NCBI GenBank assembly: GCA_012515615.1
Contig: JAAYYB010000302.1
Coordinates: 1 to 35,106, forward strand
Direction: 5' to 3'
Source: Fibrobacter sp.
Lineage (GTDB): Bacteria; Fibrobacterota; Chitinivibrionia; Chitinivibrionales; Chitinispirillaceae
Length of the DNA: 35,106 nucleotides
Both the position numbers and the translations under genes were made by a program. Shown here in pieces: positions 24,991-33,386 of this stretch (within the stretch, counting starts at the first letter, position 1; each line of letters opens with the position of its first letter). The notes below the pieces were generated by a model. That model had not been told where the DNA came from, made no database searches, and saw only the letters and a program-made list of their open reading frames with translations.

Positions 24991-25293
24991 ATGATCTATC
25001 AGCAGAGCCTGTTCTTTTTCGATCTCTCAGCAGTCATTCTTATGGCTGTGCTGGCCTATTTAAGCAAGCGCCTGGGCGAGGCGCTTAAAATCGGGCCTTA
25101 CTACAAGATCCTCTACGCCACGGGAATGCTGATAGTATGCGCAATAATTCTTGACATGGTAAATGAAGCAGTTACACTTAACCTGCCGATTTCAGTAATT
25201 TCCATATCTATGCGCTTTGCAGCCGGTGCTGCGGCTTTTCTTGTTTGTCTGAAATATTGGAAATGGTTGTTTTCAGAGTTTTTCAGAAATTGA
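24991..25293 (+). CDS. second small membrane protein of the KaiC-like cassette
   Basis: 100 residues, not recognised. Starts 1 bp after the previous stop. Three hydrophobic segments: about 6-24 (SLFFFDLSAVILMAVLAYL), 38-56 (YKILYATGMLIVCAIILDM) and 66-92 (ISVISISMRFAAGAAAFLVCL). The loop KRLGEALKIGPYYK between the first two is basic. Similar in size and layout to its neighbour but without obvious sequence identity; the two may form a membrane pair. Confidence 0.68.
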   Translation: MIYQQSLFFFDLSAVILMAVLAYLSKRLGEALKIGPYYKILYATGMLIVCAIILDMVNEAVTLNLPISVISISMRFAAGAAAFLVCLKYWKWLFSEFFRN

Positions 25294-25305
25294 GGTACGG
25301 TGCCT

Positions 25306-25689
25306 ATGCCCAAAAAAATACTGGTAATTGAAGATGACAAAGACATCGCAGATTTGGTAAAATTAGTACTGGAAACCACAGAGGACTTTAAGGTGGAAAC
25401 AGTACTTGATCCGCTTAAAGCTTATCAGACTGTTAAATCTTATAATCCCGATGCGATTTTACTTGATCTTTCAATGCCTAAAATGGATGGGTGGGCCGTA
25501 TTCAAAATGATAAGGAGCGATTCGTCTTTTTCCAGAGTACCCATTGCAATACTCACAGCAAAAAGCCAGCAGTTTGATGAGATGGTCGGACTTCATATCA
25601 TGAACGCCGATGCCTATATTACTAAACCTTTCGGTAAACAAGAATTGATTGATAAAACTTATGAGCTCTTCAATAAAGGAAAAAAATAA
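25306..25689 (+). CDS. single-domain response regulator
   Basis: 127 residues from ATG at 25306 (GAGG upstream; a GTG at 25300 is also possible). A stand-alone receiver domain: acidic pair Asp10/Asp11, phospho-acceptor Asp54 in ILLDLSMPKMDG, Thr84 and Lys107 in TKPF. No output domain. It should receive phosphate from a histidine kinase not encoded here, and act by protein contact, possibly with the KaiC-like ATPase. Confidence 0.92.
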   Translation: MPKKILVIEDDKDIADLVKLVLETTEDFKVETVLDPLKAYQTVKSYNPDAILLDLSMPKMDGWAVFKMIRSDSSFSRVPIAILTAKSQQFDEMVGLHIMNADAYITKPFGKQELIDKTYELFNKGKK

Positions 25690-26071
25690 GCGGATTCTGG
25701 TAGTTGACGATGAGGTAGATGTTCTGGATTTTCTGAAGATCTATCTTGAGTCGCTTGGATGGGAGGTTTGTACAGTCCCCACTACCGAAGCAGCATTCAA
25801 GGAGCTTGGCAACAGAGCATTTTTCCTTGTACTGACAGATATCGCCATGCCGGATATGGATGGTTATGAGTTTATCAGCAAAATTAAAGATAAAAAGTTT
25901 CCTTCGGAAATGGCACTGATGACAGGGTTTGGTTATAATCCCAAGCATACTCTTGTAAAAATTTACAAGACCATTCGTTACCCCTGCCTTTTCAAGCCGT
26001 TTAACCGGGCCAAGGTTGCAGAAGCCGTACAGAACGCCTGGAACTCCTATCACAAGGACCTGGACACATAA
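25661..26071 (+). CDS. second single-domain response regulator
   Basis: 136 residues from ATG at 25661, which overlaps the preceding receiver gene by 29 bp; a TTG at 25649 is in frame but less likely. Receiver residues are intact: Asp16/Asp17, Asp60 in LTDIAMPDMDG, Thr88, Lys112 in FKPF. After the beta-4 position it has an unusual insertion-like stretch, FGYNPKHTLVKIYKTIRYP, longer than in the first copy. The two regulators are diverged, so they probably do different jobs. Confidence 0.88.
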   Translation: MSSSIKEKNKRILVVDDEVDVLDFLKIYLESLGWEVCTVPTTEAAFKELGNRAFFLVLTDIAMPDMDGYEFISKIKDKKFPSEMALMTGFGYNPKHTLVKIYKTIRYPCLFKPFNRAKVAEAVQNAWNSYHKDLDT

Positions 26072-26153
26072 TCCGCTTCAAACAGACCCGTGCGTAATAT
26101 TTACATCAAAGAACCAGCGGCGGGCTTGTTAAATTTCAACAGCCACAAGCCTT

Positions 26154-28994
26154 ATGCAAAATAGATATATAGTCATAAAAGGTGCCCGCGAGCACAACCT
26201 TAAAAATATCGACGTCTCAATCCCCAGGGACTCCCTCACTGTAATTACCGGACTTTCCGGCTCTGGGAAGTCTTCTCTTGCTTTTGACACACTTTATTCG
26301 GAGGGACAACGGAGATTTGTTGAGTCTCTATCCACCTACGCCCGTCAGTTTCTGGGGCTGATGGAAAAACCGGATGTCGATTCTATTGAAGGTCTCTCCC
26401 CCTCCATCTCAATTGAGCAGAAAACAACCGGGCACAATCCACGCTCCACCGTTGGGACTATTACCGAAATTCACGACTATCTCCGTCTGCTCTTCGCAAG
26501 GGCTGGAACCCCGACATGCTTCAAATGCGGGAAAGTAATCTCCCGCCAGACAATCCAGGAGATCACCGACAGAGTTATGGAACTTCCTGAGGGCACCAAA
26601 TTTCAGATACTGGCTCCGGTTGTATCAGGAAGGAAGGGAGAATACAGGGAGCTGCTTGAGAAACTACAGAAAGACGGATACTTGCGTGTAAATGTAGACG
26701 GGATAATTTATACCCTGGATGAACAGATTCCTCTTGACAAAAACAAGAAGCATACAATAGAGGTTGTCATTGACCGTCTCATAAACACTCAATCAATTCG
26801 CTCCCGCCTTACAGATTCACTCGAAACGGCTCTAAAGCTCAGTACAAACGGAACGGTAAAAATTGACCGTGGTGACAGCGGTGAACTGGTCTTTTCTGAA
26901 CTCCTCTCCTGTCCCGACTGCAGCGTCAGTTATGAAGAGATAACACCCAGGATGTTTTCATTCAACAACCCCTTTGGCGCCTGCGAAAGCTGCACGGGTC
27001 TGGGCTATCTTATGGAAATAGATCCGGAACTCTGTGTGCCGGATAAATCCCTGACTATAGGAGAAGGTGCTATCGTCCCCTGGAACGGTGCTTCTACTCA
27101 GGGCAGCTGGAATAACCAGATCCTCACATCTGTGTGCCGTCATTTTAAAATCCCATTGGATAAACCATTCTCCGCGATCTCAAAAAGACACCGTGACATA
27201 CTCTTTTACGGTTCAGGCGAAGAGAAGATCACTATGGAGTGGGAGGCTGCGAGCAGGGAGAGAGAAGGCAAGGGCCAGTTCAAGAGAACCTTTGAGGGAG
27301 TAATACCAAATCTGCTGCGTCGCTACAGGGAAACCTCCTCGGAAGATATCCGCCGCTGGATCGTGGATTTCATGACACAGCGGCAGTGCCCGGTCTGTAA
27401 AGGCGCAAGACTTAAAAAGGAAAGCCTGTCGATCCTGGTCGGGAAAAAGAATATCGCCGAGATTTCTTCCATGTCAATTCAAAAGACTGCAGATTTTTTT
27501 GATTCCCTGACTCTTGGCAGCAAAGAAACAATAATTGCGGGTCAGATAATTAAAGAAATCAGACAGAGGATCGATTTTTTAAGGAACGTGGGTCTCTCAT
27601 ATCTTACCCTGAGCAGAGGCGCTTCGACCCTGTCGGGCGGAGAGGCACAGAGAATAAGACTTGCCACACAGATCGGTTCACGTTTGACAGGAGTAATTTA
27701 CATCCTTGACGAACCGAGCATCGGACTTCATCCCTGCGACAACTCCCGTCTGCTCAAGACCCTGATTGCGCTTCGGGACCTCGGCAATACAGTCGTTGTA
27801 ATCGAGCATGACAGAGAAACGATGCTTGCGGCCGACTACCTGATCGATATCGGACCCGGAGCCGGTGTTCATGGCGGGAAAATTGTTTCAGAAGGGACAC
27901 CTGCACAGGTCTGCGCAGACAAGAACTCTTTAACAGGCGCATACCTGTCCGGCAAAAAAGATATACCGGTCCCGGCCACAAGGAGAAAAGGAAACGGCTC
28001 TGAACTGATCCTCAAAGGCGCCAGCGGAAACAATCTGAAAAATGTTGATGTCACAATCCCGCTTGGAATGCTGGTATGCGTTACCGGGGTTTCCGGATCC
28101 GGTAAAAGCACTCTTATTAACCAGACACTTTACCCCGCGCTGGCCAGACATATTTATCATTCCAAAACCCATCCACTTTCATATAACCGGATCACGGGAC
28201 TTCAGAACATAGATAAAGTAATAAATATGGACCAGTCCCCTATCGGCAGAACCCCCAGGTCAAACCCGGCCACTTACACAAAGATTCTAGACCTGGTGCG
28301 CGAGCTCTTTGCCTCGCTTCCGGAAAGCAAGATACGGGGTTACAACGCCGGCAGGTTCAGCTTCAATGTAAAGGGCGGCAGATGTGAGTCGTGTGAAGGT
28401 GACGGGGTACTGAAAATAGAGATGCATTTTCTTCCCGATGTTTACATCCAGTGTGAAGCATGCAAGGGTAAACGGTACAACCGTGAAACACTGGAAATAT
28501 TGTACAAAAACAAAAGTATCGCTGATGTTCTAAATATGACAGTTGATGAGGCGCTGTCGTTTTTTGACAAGATCAGCACGATTAAGCACAAGCTTTCCGT
28601 GCTGTCTCAGGTTGGGTTGGGCTATATCCATCTGGGGCAGTCTGCCAACACTCTTTCCGGGGGTGAGGCACAGCGGATCAAGCTGGCTTTAGAGCTCTCA
28701 AAGCGGGCAACAGGCAGGACTTTGTATATTCTTGATGAGCCTACGACCGGTCTTCATTTCCAGGACATCCTGATGTTGATGAGCGTAATAAAAGAGCTTG
28801 TTGACAAGGGTAATTCAGTTGTTATTATCGAGCACAATCTGGATGTGATCAAGTGTGCTGATTATGTGATAGATCTGGGGCCGGAGGGAGGAGACAAGGG
28901 CGGCACGATTGTAGCCTCAGGAACTCCGGAACAGATTTCCGCCCATCCCCAGTCAATTACCGGCTGTTTTCTTAAACCTTTACTGAAAAAGTAA
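26154..28994 (+). CDS. uvrA: excinuclease ABC subunit A
   Basis: 946 residues, matching E. coli UvrA (940). Damage-recognition ATPase of nucleotide excision repair. Two ABC modules: Walker [10 protein letters not shown] (33-41) and GVSGSGKST, two signatures LSGGEAQRI, and Walker [12 protein letters not shown] / [11 protein letters not shown]. Two zinc-binding regions are intact: [10 protein letters not shown]...CESCTG and CESCEGDGV...CEACKG. The small KCGK Cys pair near 125 is also typical. No T-run hairpin was seen after the gene. Confidence 0.98.
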   Translation: MQNRYIVIKGAREHNLKNIDVSIPRDSLTVITGLSGSGKSSLAFDTLYSEGQRRFVESLSTYARQFLGLMEKPDVDSIEGLSPSISIEQKTTGHNPRSTVGTITEIHDYLRLLFARAGTPTCFKCGKVISRQTIQEITDRVMELPEGTKFQILAPVVSGRKGEYRELLEKLQKDGYLRVNVDGIIYTLDEQIPLDKNKKHTIEVVIDRLINTQSIRSRLTDSLETALKLSTNGTVKIDRGDSGELVFSELLSCPDCSVSYEEITPRMFSFNNPFGACESCTGLGYLMEIDPELCVPDKSLTIGEGAIVPWNGASTQGSWNNQILTSVCRHFKIPLDKPFSAISKRHRDILFYGSGEEKITMEWEAASREREGKGQFKRTFEGVIPNLLRRYRETSSEDIRRWIVDFMTQRQCPVCKGARLKKESLSILVGKKNIAEISSMSIQKTADFFDSLTLGSKETIIAGQIIKEIRQRIDFLRNVGLSYLTLSRGASTLSGGEAQRIRLATQIGSRLTGVIYILDEPSIGLHPCDNSRLLKTLIALRDLGNTVVVIEHDRETMLAADYLIDIGPGAGVHGGKIVSEGTPAQVCADKNSLTGAYLSGKKDIPVPATRRKGNGSELILKGASGNNLKNVDVTIPLGMLVCVTGVSGSGKSTLINQTLYPALARHIYHSKTHPLSYNRITGLQNIDKVINMDQSPIGRTPRSNPATYTKILDLVRELFASLPESKIRGYNAGRFSFNVKGGRCESCEGDGVLKIEMHFLPDVYIQCEACKGKRYNRETLEILYKNKSIADVLNMTVDEALSFFDKISTIKHKLSVLSQVGLGYIHLGQSANTLSGGEAQRIKLALELSKRATGRTLYILDEPTTGLHFQDILMLMSVIKELVDKGNSVVIIEHNLDVIKCADYVIDLGPEGGDKGGTIVASGTPEQISAHPQSITGCFLKPLLKK

Positions 28995-28999
28995 CACAT

Positions 29000-29182
29000 C
29001 TAAGTTAACCGTTGTTTCGGCCCGCCTCTGAGTAATCCCACTATAAATGAGATCACAAAAAGGGCTATGAAAATATAGAACAGTATCTGGGCAATTGAAC
29101 CGGCAGTAGAGGCAAGCCATCCAAAACCCAATACTGCGGCTACGATTGCCACGATGAGAAAGACTAAAGCCCATTTCAACAT
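29000..29182 (-). CDS. DUF1328 (YtjA/UPF0391) small membrane protein
   Basis: 60 residues, the usual size. Two hydrophobic helices: [18 protein letters not shown] (contains the family pattern) and [22 protein letters not shown], ending in a short basic tail. Known family of unknown function, found in many bacteria and often induced by stress. Lies between uvrA (convergent) and adk (divergent). Confidence 0.92.
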   Translation of the reverse strand: MLKWALVFLIVAIVAAVLGFGWLASTAGSIAQILFYIFIALFVISFIVGLLRGGPKQRLT

Positions 29183-29294
29183 ATTTTCCTCCAGGAAAAT
29201 GGTTCAGATAGATTATTAAAACGCAAAAATCATTCCATAGATCCTTTAAATAAGCTATTTTGTGATAAGTTACTTATCTAAGGAGGTTTTTTTA

Positions 29295-29864
29295 ATGGCT
29301 GGAAAGAATATCGTGCTGTTCGGCCCGCCCGGAGCGGGAAAAGGTACCCAGGCAGTGAAACTCAAGGATCTGCTTTCTATTCCTCATGTTTCAACAGGTG
29401 ATATGTTCCGCTATCACATCAAGAATTCCACTCAGTTGGGACTTACCGCAAAGGAATATTCCAATAAAGGGCAGCTTGTTCCGGATGAGGTTACAATCGC
29501 CATGGTTAAGGACCGTCTCTCACAGCCTGACATGAAGAATGGTTTTCTTCTGGACGGTTTCCCCAGAAGTGTTCCTCAGGCGGAGGCTCTTGACAAAATA
29601 CTTACAGAGCTCAACATGAAACTCGACCACGTTGTGAACATCTCGGTTTCTGATGATCAGATCCGTGCCCGCCTCGCAAAAAGGGCATCTATTGAAGGAC
29701 GTGCGGATGATGCTGATCCGAAGGTGATCCAGAACAGGATCGACACCTACAAAAGCCAGAGCGAACCCTGCCTTGCCTATTACCGCCCAAAAGGCATAGT
29801 GCATGATATCGATGGAATAGGGGCTATCGATGAGGTCTTTGAAAGAATCAGCAGCCTATTCTGA
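29295..29864 (+). CDS. adk: adenylate kinase, short-LID form
   Basis: 189 residues from ATG at 29295, after AAGGAGG; the frame extends to 29262 without support. Catalyses ATP + AMP to two ADP. P-loop GPPGAGKGT (10-18), STGDMFR, GFPRSVPQAEAL and the RLAKRA...GRADDADPKVIQNRI region. The LID between these last two is short and lacks zinc-binding Cys, as in the 190-residue class rather than the 214-residue class. A bidirectional terminator follows. Confidence 0.96.
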   Translation: MAGKNIVLFGPPGAGKGTQAVKLKDLLSIPHVSTGDMFRYHIKNSTQLGLTAKEYSNKGQLVPDEVTIAMVKDRLSQPDMKNGFLLDGFPRSVPQAEALDKILTELNMKLDHVVNISVSDDQIRARLAKRASIEGRADDADPKVIQNRIDTYKSQSEPCLAYYRPKGIVHDIDGIGAIDEVFERISSLF

Positions 29865-29887
29865 TTTTACTCAACAGGTTTTCATTT

Positions 29888-29923
29888 AAAAGAGGGTTCC
29901 TGGCAGGTGCCCTCTTTTTTTTT
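29888..29923. terminator. Bidirectional Rho-independent terminator
   Basis: AAAAGAGGG (29888-29896) and CCCTCTTTT (29910-29918) form a 9-bp stem followed by a run of T to 29923 on the plus strand, and TTTT on the minus strand. It separates the convergent adk and the 29925-30749 gene. Confidence 0.85.
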
Positions 29924-29924
29924 A

Positions 29925-30749
29925 TCATAGTCGGGGTCGGTATTCAGCAGAAAAACCTTTTGACCAGCCCAGCTCGGGGTGACTTACAAACGATAGGGCG
30001 GCACCGGCCCTGCTCCACTCTGCAACCACCCCTATACCGATCATTACCGGATTAGCCGATACTGCCGCATGGATCCCCAGCCAGCCAAAAAGCCTGTACT
30101 CCTCTCCAAGTGTAAACCTGACCGGCTGTGCCCGTGACGGGATTACCACTACTGTCACTCCCTGTGCCCCGAAAAGGTTGCGTTTCGTGTGAATACTGCC
30201 CCGCAAAAGGAAAGGGGTATCGGAACCACTACGGCTCTCCTTCAGTACGATATGCTCTGCCTGAAACATAACCGCGGCGTACTTGAACGGTACCCAGATT
30301 GCGGCTCCCAGTTCTCCAAGAGTTCTGGCCGTCTCTTCTTTTCCCCGAACAAAGAACCTGTATCCTGTTGCCTCAAGACTGAAGCCCCTGTATCCCACTG
30401 ATAAAAATCCTGTCTGACTGTAAAAAATACCAAACGCATTGAACTGAGAAACGGCTGCTTTAATTTTTATGATTTTTCCGGCGTAACCTGCTCCAGAAAC
30501 CGCTCTGTAAATAAGCCTGTCTTCTAAATTGTCCATCCGATCGTAGTAGGAAACCGCCCCCACAGAGATTACAAGCCCGCTTCCGCTATGTAAAGCAGCA
30601 GCAGGAAACCATGGGGACCGTCCCCCCATTCCATCATCCCAGATAATGGTTCCCAAATTACCCATCAAATAGCCTGACGGGAACGGATCATCCATACCTG
30701 AAGCTGCGGTAACGCACACGATTAGTAGCAACGCTGTAATTATCGCCAC
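29925..30749 (-). CDS. exported, probable outer-membrane beta-barrel protein
   Basis: 274 residues, not recognised. Signal peptide (IITALLLIVCVTAASG). The rest is alternating strands with aromatic ends (GFLSVGYRGFSLEATGYRF, PVRFTLGEEYRLFGWLG, ending GFSAEYRPRL), suggesting a barrel of roughly 12 strands. Start GTG at 30747-30749, overlapping the lamin-tail gene stop by ten bases, with AAGGTG upstream; co-translation is likely. It may be an assembly or surface partner of the upstream lamin-tail protein; this is inference from position. Confidence 0.65.
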   Translation of the reverse strand: MAIITALLLIVCVTAASGMDDPFPSGYLMGNLGTIIWDDGMGGRSPWFPAAALHSGSGLVISVGAVSYYDRMDNLEDRLIYRAVSGAGYAGKIIKIKAAVSQFNAFGIFYSQTGFLSVGYRGFSLEATGYRFFVRGKEETARTLGELGAAIWVPFKYAAVMFQAEHIVLKESRSGSDTPFLLRGSIHTKRNLFGAQGVTVVVIPSRAQPVRFTLGEEYRLFGWLGIHAAVSANPVMIGIGVVAEWSRAGAALSFVSHPELGWSKGFSAEYRPRL

Positions 30750-32425
30750 AGGACACCTTTTTTTCTGATCATTACACTATTTCCAGATCTCTGAATAAGG
30801 GCTATGACAAAGAACGGCCCCACAGCCGCTTTCTGCCCGTTGTCAGTCTTTCCGTCCCATAGATATTTCCTGACAGCAGGACCTGAGAAGGTACGAACCA
30901 TTCTTCCTTCAAAGCTGTAAATTGACAATGAAACAGTGCTTGAGGAAGGCACCTTCAAAGTGACTGCCAGCAGATCATCAGTTCCATCTCCATCGGGAGT
31001 AAAGGGTATCGGGCCGATCTCCATGGATGGATCCTGAGTGGTGCGCCAGAAAAGGGAACTATTGGGGAAACCAGGTGTTGCTCTCAATGAGAGATTCCAG
31101 GATTCCGATGACAATCCGTCATAATCGGGTCTGGCTCTCTCAAGAGACTGGTTTTCCCACTTTGTAAACCATGCGCTTTCGAAGCAGGCAATGTCACAAA
31201 AAAAACCGGATCTGCCTGTCAGAAGCAGAGTATCTCTGTAGTTATCAAGAGTGTGCCACACTGGAGGCTCAAGGACGTTCTTGAGTCCGGGATAACGGGC
31301 ACATAACGCCTCAGCATCTTTAGTCACAACCAGAAATCCGCCCGGTTCCAGGAACCTGTCTGTTGCGCTCAGAATTGCCGTATCGGAGCTGTTCCCGAAT
31401 TTCCATCCCGAAAGATTGACTGTCATGGATGAGGTATTTACCAGCTCGAACCACTCAGGCTCACCTGTCAATGTTCTGGGAGAAAGTTCATTTATCCTGA
31501 CGACCCCGCCAGACATCCTTACCCCGGAAAGATCAATCAGCCATTCCGTATTGGCCATGGAAAAAACCAGATCAAAATTGCCAGCCGTAAACTCCGAAAT
31601 CAGTGTTGAAGTAAGAGCTCCGGAAACAATTTTCCCGCTGTTTAAAATTTTCCTTACCCCTGAAGAATCACAGTACAGGCACCATCGCTGCGACTCTTTG
31701 CCGCCTCCGGGTTTTCTACATTTTATCGTGCAGGTTACCAGATCTTCAGACAACTCTTTTTCCCTTAACCTCCAGTCAATAACCCAGCCATTTCTCAGCA
31801 GTTCACACCTGCCCGGTGTAACTGAAGCGGCACAGTAATCATAAACGACTGTGTCAAAGAGGATAGAAACTGGTACAAGAGATACCCCTTCACGATTTAC
31901 AGGAGAGGATAGAGAGATTTTTCCATCGGTGTTGAGCGGATAATCAGAAGCAAAGCAGATAATTGAATCGATCACGATTTTTGTCCCTTTATAAAGCATC
32001 ACACCTTCATCAGAGGCCAGCCCGCCTGCACCAAGCTCTCTGTCACCGCACATGTAAAGAACCGATCCCTCTGCTATAGGTAATCTGCAGGACGGGTTGC
32101 GGGTTACTGCATCTCTGTAGTCAGGATCAAGTATAACAGCGGTCTGCCCGGGAAACAGAAAACGGGTAGAAACAATACAATCGGGGTGTCCTGAAACCGG
32201 CTCATCGACAGGCACTATTGAATCTGATTCGGTACCGTCTGTGATATAGAGACTGTCGATAAACAGAGTGTCATTTCCAGAGTTAATCAACTCGATAAAT
32301 TCGTGACTTGCTCCGCCTCCGATTGCGGATTCCGCACCGGCAGGGTCCCTGTGAATCTCTGAAATGAATATATCAGCGGAAAAAACGTAAGCAGCCAGAA
32401 GAATGAGAATTCCCGGGAATTTCAT
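30740..32425 (-). CDS. secreted protein with two lamin-tail domains and a C-terminal FlgD-like Ig domain
   Basis: 561 residues from ATG at 32425 (AGG upstream; GTG at 32431 is the alternative). Signal peptide (FPGILILLAAYVFSA), then a first lamin-tail domain (about 20-140; ISEIHRDPAG, HEFIELINSGNDTLFIDSLYITDG), a linking region, a second one (about 305-455; VRINELSPRTLTGEPEWFELVNTS, GGFLVVTKD), and a FlgD-like Ig fold (470-561; IPFTPDGDGTDDLLAVTL, YSFEGRMVRTF, YLWDGKTDNGQ). Bacterial lamin-tail proteins are mostly extracellular; FlgD-like ends in this group of bacteria often act in surface anchoring or sorting. Precise function unknown. Confidence 0.85.
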   Translation of the reverse strand: MKFPGILILLAAYVFSADIFISEIHRDPAGAESAIGGGASHEFIELINSGNDTLFIDSLYITDGTESDSIVPVDEPVSGHPDCIVSTRFLFPGQTAVILDPDYRDAVTRNPSCRLPIAEGSVLYMCGDRELGAGGLASDEGVMLYKGTKIVIDSIICFASDYPLNTDGKISLSSPVNREGVSLVPVSILFDTVVYDYCAASVTPGRCELLRNGWVIDWRLREKELSEDLVTCTIKCRKPGGGKESQRWCLYCDSSGVRKILNSGKIVSGALTSTLISEFTAGNFDLVFSMANTEWLIDLSGVRMSGGVVRINELSPRTLTGEPEWFELVNTSSMTVNLSGWKFGNSSDTAILSATDRFLEPGGFLVVTKDAEALCARYPGLKNVLEPPVWHTLDNYRDTLLLTGRSGFFCDIACFESAWFTKWENQSLERARPDYDGLSSESWNLSLRATPGFPNSSLFWRTTQDPSMEIGPIPFTPDGDGTDDLLAVTLKVPSSSTVSLSIYSFEGRMVRTFSGPAVRKYLWDGKTDNGQKAAVGPFFVIALIQRSGNSVMIRKKGVLWR

Positions 32426-32934
32426 TTTCACACCTGCGTTGTTCAGTTTATTTCAGGGAAACTTGGGATTAAAAAGAAAAAACAGAAAGATTCGGAGTTA
32501 TAAACCAGAAAGCAATAATTAAAGTACAATAAAGTTGCAGGAAATAAAACTGTTTTTTTAACCTTAAGGCAAGCAAATAAGATAAAAATGCTCCCGTGGA
32601 GAGTCACTAACTCATCTCTGGGGTGATAAGGTAACACGCCAACATTCCGGCGATGATCGAAAGCCACCTCTACTCACTTCGTCATTCCGGCGAAGGCCGG
32701 AGACCATCTTCTCCCTGCTTTAGCCATTCCTGGATGCCGTTCTTCAACGGCATGAGGCATCGTGAAGGTTGTGCTACAAAGCTTACTTTCGTGTACAACG
32801 TCTCCTCTACAAACAAAAGGTAAGAGAAAAGGCAAAAAATCTGCCCCCGGGAGTGTCGGTATTATATTATTATACTCTGTGCAAAATCGGTTTTGAGAAC
32901 AACCATTGACCGCTCCAGAAGCAAGGAGACCAGA
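32426..32934. other. Divergent intergenic region with short repeats, no gene seen
   Basis: About 500 bp between the lamin-tail gene (minus) and the GerW-like gene (plus). A 74-codon minus frame (32443-32667) has no ribosome site and is not called. The right part is AT-rich with a TATACT hexamer at 32871-32876; a convincing -35 was not found. The centre holds the repeats listed next. Confidence 0.5.
32643..32753. repeat. Diverged ATTCCGGCGA repeats and a hairpin
   Basis: CATTCCGGCGA begins at 32643 and again at 32683 (40 bp apart), followed by related sequence; the second copy has a CCGGC/GCCGG hairpin (32687-32700). ATGCCGTT-cttc-AACGGCAT at 32734-32753 is a perfect 8-bp hairpin. Such ATTCCGGCG elements are common as dispersed intergenic repeats in many bacterial genomes. 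Confidence 0.5.
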
Positions 32935-33312
32935 ATGTCGCTTTCAGAAGTGATTAAGACTGCTCTTGATCAAGTCCAGAGTATAGCAAGAACCGAAACA
33001 ATAATAGGAGAACCGATCAAGGCCGGCGATGTTACTGTGATTCCGGTTTCCCGTGTTTCTGTCGGATTTGCGGCAGGCGGCGCAGGAAAGGACCAGAACT
33101 TTGCCACAGGTGCCGGAACCGGTGGAGGAATCAACATAATTCCTGTTGCTTTCATTACAATTATAGGTGACAAGGTGCAGATACTACCCATCGAACCCGG
33201 TGAACCCAGCTTGAACAAAATTCTGTCCCTGGCCCCTGATGTTATGAGTAAAATCTCAAAATATCTGAAGAAAAAGGACGAAATCAAACCGGAACAAGAG
33301 GATAAAAAGTAA
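32935..33312 (+). CDS. GerW/YtfJ family protein
   Basis: 125 residues from ATG at 32935 with AAGGAGA upstream; the frame runs back to 32893 but without support. Matches the GerW (YtfJ) family: TIIGEPIKAGDVTVIPVSRVSVGFAAGG (seen in parts), the Gly-rich loop GAGTGGGINIIPVAFITI, and DKVQILPIEP. In Bacillus GerW is a spore germination protein, but the family is widespread in non-sporing bacteria with unknown role. The tail is highly charged (KKKDEIKPEQEDKK). 74 bp upstream of the beta-helix gene, probably co-transcribed. Confidence 0.88.
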   Translation: MSLSEVIKTALDQVQSIARTETIIGEPIKAGDVTVIPVSRVSVGFAAGGAGKDQNFATGAGTGGGINIIPVAFITIIGDKVQILPIEPGEPSLNKILSLAPDVMSKISKYLKKKDEIKPEQEDKK

Positions 33313-33386
33313 CCATTATCTCTGCTCACTGTTATTCACTGCAGAAAGAGCAGATTAGAACGGAACAGGAAGAATCGGGAGATTAA

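Noticed and set aside
22969..26071. argF as a functional part of the KaiC-like signalling cassette
   Set aside because: The 18-bp gap allows co-transcription, but argF is a complete biosynthetic enzyme with no visible link to signalling; adjacency alone is not enough.
26154..28994. uvrA as a drug-resistance or UvrA2-type paralog
   Set aside because: Length, both zinc regions and the early zinc-binding Cys pair fit the standard repair protein; nothing suggests the shorter UvrA2 form.
32443..32667. 74-codon minus frame upstream of the lamin-tail gene
   Set aside because: No ribosome site; overlaps a repeat-bearing intergenic region; no domain seen.
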